In this document: one piece after another, positions 53,302-64,000 of the stretch
Layout of the letters: every line of letters begins with the position of its first letter
Numbering within the stretch: the stretch's first letter is position 1
Assembly (NCBI RefSeq): GCF_014635545.1
Contig: NZ_BMDA01000001.1
Location: 1,008,739-1,072,738, forward strand
Direction of reading: 5' to 3'
From: Acinetobacter courvalinii
Lineage (GTDB): Bacteria > Pseudomonadota > Gammaproteobacteria > Pseudomonadales > Moraxellaceae
Length of the DNA: 64,000 nucleotides
Notes under the pieces: generated by a model
The model's input: the letters and a program-made list of their open reading frames with translations, nothing else
The model's database searches: none
What the model was told of the DNA's origin: nothing
Made by a program: the position numbers and the translations under genes

Positions 53302-53861
53302 TATTGTTCTCCAGTCTCGTTTGCTTCCTCAAACTTTCTCAATTGAGGGATCATCTGTTCCAACCATTTTATCCATTCACTTTCTGTAATGATACCAAGT
53401 TCAAGAATCATTTTATGGATGAACAACACACGGTTGGTGGGTTCGTTATTGTCAAAATCTTTAGCATGAATGGCTTGATAAAGGCTTAATTTTTCCTTAT
53501 GAAGCGATAGATGGCGTTCCAGCTCCGGCAAAATGCTATTGCCGCCCAGTTGAGCTTCAGCCCTTAACCTGACCATAAGATCATCGCGTAATTGTGCAGG
53601 TTCGCTTTGCTGTTCAATCCATGCAGCCAGTTGTATTCTACCCAGTTGTTCCACTTGATAGGTCTTTTTTCGGCTATTTGCAGCTTGTTCTTCTAATGTC
53701 GAAATCCATCCTTTTTTCAGCATACCATTGAGTTCACGATAGATTTGCTGATGAGTCGCATTCCAAAAGAAGCCCATTGAACGGTCAAAGCGACGAGCCA
53801 ATTCAAAACCTGTGCTTGGCTTCTCTAATAGGCTGGTCAATAAAACATGGGCGAGTGACAT
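53301..53861 (-). CDS. PadR-family transcriptional regulator (AphA-like)
   Basis: 186 residues. The N-terminal winged helix (LAHVLLTSLLEKPSTGFELA, FWNATHQQIYRELNGMLKKG) matches PadR proteins with the 'tGFELArrfdrs' and Q-IY-EL patterns; residues 95-180 are the C-terminal helical dimerisation part (Vir_act_alpha_C type), as in Vibrio AphA. ATG at 53861 lies just upstream-facing of two TTATGCAA-N4-TTGCAT sites, so it probably represses itself and the divergent fadH cluster. Confidence 0.88.
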   Translation of the reverse strand: MSLAHVLLTSLLEKPSTGFELARRFDRSMGFFWNATHQQIYRELNGMLKKGWISTLEEQAANSRKKTYQVEQLGRIQLAAWIEQQSEPAQLRDDLMVRLRAEAQLGGNSILPELERHLSLHKEKLSLYQAIHAKDFDNNEPTNRVLFIHKMILELGIITESEWIKWLEQMIPQLRKFEEANETGEQ

Positions 53862-53893
53862 GATGTTCCATAATAAAAAATGACTCATCAGAA

Positions 53894-53905
53894 TTATGCA
53901 ATATG

Positions 53906-53913
<8 letters not shown>
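53894..53913. promoter_or_regulatory. PadR operator 1 (perfect palindrome)
   Basis: TTATGCAA-TATG-TTGCATAA, 8-bp arms with a 4-base centre. It includes the TATGCA-N6-TGCATA form I recall for AphA sites. It overlaps the -35 of the fadH-side promoter and lies 33 bases before the padR start. Confidence 0.72.
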
Positions 53914-56010
<2,097 letters not shown>

Positions 56011-56016
56011 GGTGGA

Positions 56017-56050
56017 AATGAGCATTTTCTCATGAGAGGAAGTGCTCATT
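56017..56050 (+). repeat. Inverted repeat between fadH and the SnoaL-like gene
   Basis: AATGAGCA (56017-56024) and TGCTCATT (56043-56050) are perfect 8-bp arms. No T run follows, so it may be an mRNA processing or stability structure rather than a terminator. Confidence 0.45.
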
Positions 56051-56077
56051 CACTTTTAGATATGAAGGAAAATAACA

Positions 56078-56485
56078 ATGACACTTGAAACAACAAAACA
56101 AGCCTTAGCAATCTGGCATGACATGATCAAAGCTGGCGATTTGTCTGCGTTGAATGACTTGCTCGCAGAAGATGTGGTATTCCGCTCACCGGTTGCTTAT
56201 AAACCTTATGAAGGCAAACATGTGGTCTTTTTTATTTTGACCAATGTGATTCAGGTATTTGAGAACTTCACTTATCACCGTGAATTTTATACTGAAGATG
56301 GTGAGAATGTAGTGCTGGAATTTAGTGCCAATGTCAGTGGGAAATCGCTTAAGGGCATTGATATGATTCGTTTTAATGCGCAAGGAAAAATCATTGATTT
56401 TGAAGTCATGATCCGTCCGATGAGTGGTTTGGCAGCATTAGCAGAGAAAATGGGTGCAAGATTTGCCAAGTATCAACCCAACTAA
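56078..56485 (+). CDS. SnoaL/NTF2-like protein
   Basis: 135 residues of the cone-shaped NTF2-like fold: an N-terminal helix pair (ALAIWHDMIKAGDLSALNDLLA), then EDVVFRSPVAYKPYEGKHVV and a curved sheet ending FDFEVMIRPMSG. Members are small isomerases, cyclases or ligand-binding proteins. Third position from the PadR-controlled promoter suggests it helps the FadH-like pathway, but no activity can be assigned. GAAGGAAAATAACA precedes the ATG. Confidence 0.77.
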   Translation: MTLETTKQALAIWHDMIKAGDLSALNDLLAEDVVFRSPVAYKPYEGKHVVFFILTNVIQVFENFTYHREFYTEDGENVVLEFSANVSGKSLKGIDMIRFNAQGKIIDFEVMIRPMSGLAALAEKMGARFAKYQPN

Positions 56486-56524
56486 AGCGCTAAAAATAGC
56501 CTAAGTAACATAAAGAGATTTAAA

Positions 56525-57244
56525 ATGTGGTTAAAACTTTCAACTTTGGCTTTATTGCCTGTATTACTCATTCAAGGTACGAAAGTTCGTAAAAATACAC
56601 CACGACTTTTAGAGGCCGATGGCGCGCGCGAAGGTATTATTGGCCAAGGCAAGCCATTGTCTCTGCTGATTATCGGAGATTCAGCTGCTGCTGGCGTGGG
56701 AGTGGAAACCCAACAACAGGCTTTATCGGGCGCCATCATTTCCGAGTTGCAAAATGAATATCGCTTACAATGGAAACTGCAAGCAAAAACAGGCGATACC
56801 ACTGCACAAGTTTACCAAACAGTACAACAGTTAGATCAGCAATGTTATGATGTAATCGTCACCTCAATGGGTGTCAATGACGTCACCAAACTGACTTCGG
56901 CAAAGTCTTGGTTGAAACAGCAAAAACAACTTTTCAGTTATATCCAACAACAGTTTCAGCCCAAGCTTATTATTGTGTCTGGTGTACCACCGATACAGCA
57001 TTTTCCAGCCTTGCCGAATCCTTTGGCCTGGTTATTTGGGCAATATGCAGAACAGATGAATCAAGCATTACAACAATGGCTGGCGCCGCAGTCGCAATTT
57101 CATTTCATTCAATATGATGTAGAAACTTTTCAGGCGATGAATCTGCCAATGGCCAGCGATGGTTTTCATCCTGGCAAAGAAATTTATACCATCTGGGGAC
57201 AACAGGTCGCTACTTTAGTGCGACAAACATTTACTCATCATTAG
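56525..57244 (+). CDS. SGNH/GDSL hydrolase
   Basis: 239 residues. An N-terminal hydrophobic helix (about 1-18) may be a signal anchor. Block I is IIGDSAAAGVGVE with nucleophile S53; block III is MGVNDVTKL with the oxyanion Asn; the catalytic Asp-His pair is in SDGFHPGKEIY near the end. Esterase or thioesterase/lipase activity is likely at the envelope. Part of the fadH-side cluster. Confidence 0.87.
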   Translation: MWLKLSTLALLPVLLIQGTKVRKNTPRLLEADGAREGIIGQGKPLSLLIIGDSAAAGVGVETQQQALSGAIISELQNEYRLQWKLQAKTGDTTAQVYQTVQQLDQQCYDVIVTSMGVNDVTKLTSAKSWLKQQKQLFSYIQQQFQPKLIIVSGVPPIQHFPALPNPLAWLFGQYAEQMNQALQQWLAPQSQFHFIQYDVETFQAMNLPMASDGFHPGKEIYTIWGQQVATLVRQTFTHH

Positions 57245-57258
57245 AGGCGGTACTAGAT

Positions 57259-58344
57259 ATGGGTATATCAGCTTTAGATAAAATCAAAGTTTTAGGTTCA
57301 GAACTTTTTGATACAGTGCTCGGTGCCGAACAACCGAAAATGTATTATGACCCTAAAGGGAAAATTAAAGATGTTCTAGAAAAATTACCGCAATTAAAGC
57401 AAAAATATCGTCCAACACCGTGGCTGACCAATACCCATCTCCATCTTCTGTATTTTGATGTGATTCGTAAAAAGATGGTCAAACTCGAATATGATCGAAT
57501 CGAGCAATTGCACATGCAGGATGGTGGGGTAACGGCAATTGCATGGTATGGCTATGATTTACCGGCAGATACGCCGACGGTTGTGATCATGCATACCATT
57601 ACTGGTACACCTGAGAGTATGCGCGAACTGGTCAAAGACTTGCATGAATATACCGGATGGAGAATTGCGCTGTGTTTGCGCCGTGGCCATGCGGGGTTAC
57701 CGATGCCTGTGCCACGCATTTCACTATTTGGTTCGACCAGTGATCTAAAAGAACAATTGGCCCATATTCAACGTTTATTTCCGGACTCAGACTTATATGC
57801 CGTTGGTTCTTCTGCGGGTACCGGTTTGTTAGTGCGCTATCTCGGTGAGCAAGGTGCAGATACACCGTTCAAAGCTGCATTTGCAATGTGTCCAGGCTAT
57901 AACACAGAAATTGGCTTTAAGAATGTTCATCCGTTTTATAGCAAGATGATGACCAAGAAGCTGTTTAAATACTTCATTTATCCCTATCAAAACACATGGA
58001 CACAACTTGCATCTATAGAAAAAGTGCTTGCCACAACCAGCCTGGAAGAGTTTGAGAAAGAATATTTTGAAATGGCGGGATTTCAGGATTATCAAAGTTA
58101 TTGTCAGGCCATCAACCCGATCTATGTTTTTGAAAATGTCAAAATTCCATTGATGATTTTGAATGCCGAAGATGATCCAGTATGCTCAATCAAGAATCTG
58201 GAGCCGTATAAAGAAGCCATTCAGCAGATGGAAAATATAGCAGTGGTCACCACCAAGAAGGGTAGTCATTGCGGTTTCTATGAAACGTTGAGTGTGAAAT
58301 CGTGGGCTTCACGTTTGATGGCTGATTTCTTTAAGAACTATTAA
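57259..58344 (+). CDS. Alpha/beta hydrolase, YheT-like (COG0429-like)
   Basis: 361 residues. PWLTNTHLHLL near the N-terminus and VGSSAGTGLLVRYLGE are the COG0429/YheT pattern, where the nucleophile is Ser in GSSAG; the acid is in NAEDDPVCS and the His in GSHCGFYE. Probably a carboxylesterase. No signal peptide. GAGGCGG precedes the ATG. Last gene of the cluster, followed by a strong terminator. Confidence 0.85.
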   Translation: MGISALDKIKVLGSELFDTVLGAEQPKMYYDPKGKIKDVLEKLPQLKQKYRPTPWLTNTHLHLLYFDVIRKKMVKLEYDRIEQLHMQDGGVTAIAWYGYDLPADTPTVVIMHTITGTPESMRELVKDLHEYTGWRIALCLRRGHAGLPMPVPRISLFGSTSDLKEQLAHIQRLFPDSDLYAVGSSAGTGLLVRYLGEQGADTPFKAAFAMCPGYNTEIGFKNVHPFYSKMMTKKLFKYFIYPYQNTWTQLASIEKVLATTSLEEFEKEYFEMAGFQDYQSYCQAINPIYVFENVKIPLMILNAEDDPVCSIKNLEPYKEAIQQMENIAVVTTKKGSHCGFYETLSVKSWASRLMADFFKNY

Positions 58345-58356
58345 TGTTGTAGAAAT

Positions 58357-58398
58357 AAAAAAGCCATGAGCTACAATTGAGTCAGCTCATGGCTTTTT
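58357..58398. terminator. Bidirectional terminator after the PadR cluster
   Basis: AAAAAGCCATGAGCT and AGCTCATGGCTTTTT pair perfectly around 11 bases. Confidence 0.92.
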
Positions 58399-58417
58399 AC
58401 AGCACGCGATTAAAACA

Positions 58418-58924
58418 TTAGTTGTTTAATGCAGGCGTAGCAGCAGCAATCGCGGCGGCAACAGCATCATCTTCACTTTGAGCTGGTGTAGATGATTTTG
58501 GCGCTTTTGCAGTTGGTTCAGCTTTAGGCTGCTCTACTTTCGCTGGTTTTGGTTCAGCTTTTACAGATTGCTCAGCTTTCGGCTGTTCTGTCTTAGCCGG
58601 TTTTGGTTGTTCAGTACGTGGCGTCTCGGTTGCAGCAGGTGTTTCAGTCTGAGCAGGGCGGATTTCACGACGAATTTCAGTGGTGGTATTTTCAGTTTGT
58701 TCACGCGTTGTTTCAACAGTCGCCACAGGAGCTTCTTGCTTATCAACACTTTCTAGCGATTCAAACTCCTGAATTTTTTCAGGTTCAGGTTGTGGCTGAG
58801 TTTGAGTTTCAGTCGTGGTCTGGTCTTGCTGCTCTTCGTTTTTAGGTTCTTCTTTTTTCACGCACGCAGTTAATAAAAGACCAGTCGCCAGTGCTGCACA
58901 AATTAAAAGTTTTTTATTTGCCAT
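58418..58924 (-). CDS. Low-complexity lipoprotein
   Basis: 168 residues from the ATG giving MANKKLLICAALATGLLLTAC, a signal with lipobox LTAC (Cys21). The rest is rich in Glu, Lys, Pro, Thr and Ala with repeated PKPAK and EQPKAE units (about 100-140), so it is probably an extended periplasmic linker-like protein. The open frame reaches 59056, but the extra residues do not look like a signal. Function unknown. Confidence 0.72.
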   Translation of the reverse strand: MANKKLLICAALATGLLLTACVKKEEPKNEEQQDQTTTETQTQPQPEPEKIQEFESLESVDKQEAPVATVETTREQTENTTTEIRREIRPAQTETPAATETPRTEQPKPAKTEQPKAEQSVKAEPKPAKVEQPKAEPTAKAPKSSTPAQSEDDAVAAAIAAATPALNN

Positions 58925-60926
<2,002 letters not shown>

Positions 60927-60959
60927 ATACTGAGTTTTAAATAAACTGGGATAGTTTAA

Positions 60960-61817
60960 ATGTCACAATTAAAACCACAAGAAGTTGTACGTTTAGGCGA
61001 TATACAAATGGCAAATCATTTGCCATTTGTATTATTTGGCGGAATGAACGTACTTGAATCGAAAGATTTAGCATTTGAAATTGCTGAAACGTATGTTGAT
61101 ATTTGCAAACGCTTAGATATTCCTTACGTGTTCAAGGCAAGCTTTGACAAGGCAAATCGTTCGAGCTTGAATTCATTCCGTGGCCCCGGTCTGGAAAAGG
61201 GCATCGAATGGTTGGCAGATATTAAAAAGCATTTTAATGTGCCAATCATTACCGATGTCCATGAACCTTACCAGGCAGCACCTGTCGCTGAAGTCGCAGA
61301 CATTATCCAGCTTCCTGCCTTCCTTAGTCGTCAGACTGACCTTGTTGAAGCAATGGCAAAAACCCAAGCCATTATCAATATCAAAAAAGCACAGTTCTTA
61401 GCGCCACATGAAATGCGTCATATCTTGCATAAATGTCTGGAAGCCGGGAATGACAAACTCATTCTTTGTGAACGTGGTTCAGCTTTTGGCTACAACAATC
61501 TGATTGTAGATATGCTTGGCTTTGACACCATGAAAGAAATGAATGTGCCAGTATTCTTTGATGTAACCCATGCTTTACAAACACCAGGCGGACGTGCTGA
61601 TTCTGCGGGTGGCCGTCGTGCGCAAATCACAACCTTAGCACGTTCGGGTATGGCAACCGGTTTAGCAGGTTTATTCCTGGAAGCGCATCCGGAACCGGAA
61701 ATTGCAAAATGTGATGGACCATGTGCATTGCGTTTATCTCAGCTTGAGCCATTCTTGGCACAATTAAAAGAATTGGATACTTTAGTTAAAGGATTCAAAA
61801 AGTTAGATACCCACTGA
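60960..61817 (+). CDS. kdsA: 3-deoxy-8-phosphooctulonate synthase
   Basis: 285 residues. It condenses PEP with arabinose 5-phosphate to make KDO-8-phosphate for the lipid A core. [48 protein letters not shown] and [12 protein letters not shown] are conserved. The usual Cys ligand region reads GGMNVLE, which is the metal-independent type. The early coding sequence contains an exact 14-bp inverted repeat. Confidence 0.96.
   Translation: MSQLKPQEVVRLGDIQMANHLPFVLFGGMNVLESKDLAFEIAETYVDICKRLDIPYVFKASFDKANRSSLNSFRGPGLEKGIEWLADIKKHFNVPIITDVHEPYQAAPVAEVADIIQLPAFLSRQTDLVEAMAKTQAIINIKKAQFLAPHEMRHILHKCLEAGNDKLILCERGSAFGYNNLIVDMLGFDTMKEMNVPVFFDVTHALQTPGGRADSAGGRRAQITTLARSGMATGLAGLFLEAHPEPEIAKCDGPCALRLSQLEPFLAQLKELDTLVKGFKKLDTH
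61002..61032 (+). repeat. 14-bp perfect inverted repeat within the kdsA 5' coding region
   Basis: ATACAAATGGCAAA (61002-61015) and TTTGCCATTTGTAT (61019-61032) pair perfectly around TCA. It lies at about codons 15 to 24 ([10 protein letters not shown]). Confidence 0.8.
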
Positions 61818-63152
<1,335 letters not shown>

Positions 63153-63277
63153 GGTCAAATAATCTATGTTGAAAACTTCTGATCATCTTTCTTTACAAAA
63201 GAGAGAAACTCTGCAAATTCATAATCCTATAGAATTCGCAGATGATCTTCCTTTCAGAAGGATGTAGGGGCTTTTTC

Positions 63278-63649
63278 ATGTTAGAGATATTTCGATCGAC
63301 CTCGAGTAAATTGATTCTGTTGCTTGCAGTCGTTTTGGTTGCAAGTTTACAGTACCAATTCTGGTTAGGTGAGGGTGGTTATTTCCCTCACCAAGCCTTA
63401 ACTCAGCAAATCAGTCAGCAAGCTGAAATTAATACTGAATTAAAAGAACGTAATCGTATTTTGGCAGCCGAAGTGTTTGATTTGAAAAATGGCAGCGAAG
63501 CGATTGAAGAGCATGCCCGTCTAGACTTAGGTTTAATTAAGCCAAATGAAACCTTTGTACAAATGAGTACAATTAGTACCCATTACAAACCGATTTATAT
63601 TGATCCAAACGCAAAAGAAGATACGGCAACCAATGAAAACCCAGACTAA
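63278..63649 (+). CDS. ftsB: Cell division protein FtsB
   Basis: 123 residues. A short cytoplasmic N-terminus, one membrane helix (LILLLAVVLVASLQYQFWLG) with the family's following GxGG (GEGGYFP), then a periplasmic leucine-zipper-like coiled coil (QQISQQAEINTELKERNRIL) and the IEEHARLDLGLIKPNE segment that binds FtsL/FtsQ. It is a core divisome protein. ATG at 63278 has GGGG upstream. ispD overlaps its 3' end by 17 bases. Confidence 0.94.
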   Translation: MLEIFRSTSSKLILLLAVVLVASLQYQFWLGEGGYFPHQALTQQISQQAEINTELKERNRILAAEVFDLKNGSEAIEEHARLDLGLIKPNETFVQMSTISTHYKPIYIDPNAKEDTATNENPD

Positions 63650-64000
63650 GCTGTGGGCGGTTGTACCAGCAGCGGGATCGGGCAGTCGTTTTTCCAAAAC
63701 CGAATTAAAACAATATCAGTATATTCAAAATTATACTGTGCTTGAGCATACTGTTAATCGCCTTCATACACTTGATCTGGCCGGATGTGTACTGGCCATT
63801 GGTGAGCAAGATCATTTTGCCGCGACACTAGCATTTCAACATAAAAATAAACTGCATTTTTGTGAAGGTGGTGCAGAGCGGATGCATTCTGTTTTAAATG
63901 CTTTGATGTATTTATCTGAAATCGCAGATGAAAATGACTGGGTACTGGTTCATGATGCGGCACGTCCGTGTGTAACGACAGATTGTTTAACCCGTCTGGT
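63633..64000 (+). CDS. ispD: 2-C-methyl-D-erythritol 4-phosphate cytidylyltransferase, N-terminal part
   Basis: The window ends inside this gene after 122 codons. It starts MKTQTKLWAVVPAAGSGSRF; AAGSGSRF is the CTP-binding loop and VHDAARPCV the metal-binding motif of IspD, which makes CDP-methylerythritol in the non-mevalonate isoprenoid pathway. Its start lies within the last codons of ftsB, the common ftsB-ispD arrangement. Confidence 0.94.
   Translation, partial: MKTQTKLWAVVPAAGSGSRFSKTELKQYQYIQNYTVLEHTVNRLHTLDLAGCVLAIGEQDHFAATLAFQHKNKLHFCEGGAERMHSVLNALMYLSEIADENDWVLVHDAARPCVTTDCLTRL

Overview
The window is chromosomal DNA of a gammaproteobacterium, almost certainly Acinetobacter (Moraxellaceae). 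The evidence is the low-to-moderate GC content, the protein sequences, the order pyrG-kdsA-eno-ftsB-ispD at the right end, the cydP-cydA-cydB-cydX-ybgE oxidase operon, and the many short intrinsic terminators between single genes. I see no rRNA, tRNA, IS element, prophage or CRISPR array. Most of the window is core genome, so the unusual content is small: micro-ORFs, leaders, operators, hairpins and one decayed gene.

Layout. 1-9.9 kb holds the glcB end, a 2OG-Fe(II) oxygenase, an HMCES/YedK-type SRAP protein, a MarR regulator, an alpha/beta hydrolase, two small membrane proteins, brnQ, map, a LysR regulator, an HD-domain protein, a CPFC protein and grxD. 10-20.6 kb holds argD, a CBS protein, several small or hypothetical proteins, ftsY, two Sel1-repeat proteins, a nitroreductase, a PNPOx-like protein, two tandem paralogous 37-residue membrane micro-proteins, a DUF2057 protein and a GNAT acetyltransferase. 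20.6-29 kb is mostly on the minus strand: a PepSY/DUF3325/DUF3649-like iron-associated operon behind a Fur-like palindrome, the complete cytochrome bd operon with both small subunits, and a yqiJ-like/Rieske/PfkB cluster.

29-45 kb holds an M16C peptidase, phospholipase A, a C39-like protein, a Ktr/Trk potassium system, ilvA, rpiA, a YgjP-like metalloprotein, a CDP-alcohol phosphotransferase homologue, a lipoprotein alkaline phosphatase beside a second large lipoprotein, argC and a coiled-coil membrane protein. 45-51 kb holds clpS, a tandem-repeat array, a decayed second clpS, clpA, ynfA and an ABC-F protein. 50.9-52.3 kb is a DAHP synthase gene with an elaborate leader. 52.3-58.4 kb is a PadR-controlled cluster with divergent hydrolase and 2,4-dienoyl-CoA reductase arms. 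58.4-64 kb holds a lipoprotein, pyrG, kdsA, eno, ftsB and the start of ispD.

Most notable observations: (1) a textbook-style attenuator in front of DAHP synthase (17-residue leader peptide ending YFYFWQY, competing RNA pairings, perfect 9-bp terminator), followed by a second aromatic-rich micro-ORF; (2) the twin 37-aa membrane peptides at 18.4-18.9 kb; (3) a pair of TTATGCAA-N4-TTGCAT operators flanking a strong promoter in the PadR/fadH divergent region; (4) a clpS remnant and a repeat array, whose first unit is the clpS terminator, between clpS and clpA; (5) a ribosome binding site locked in a perfect hairpin at 13.5 kb. All function calls rest on reading motifs by eye; no database search was run.
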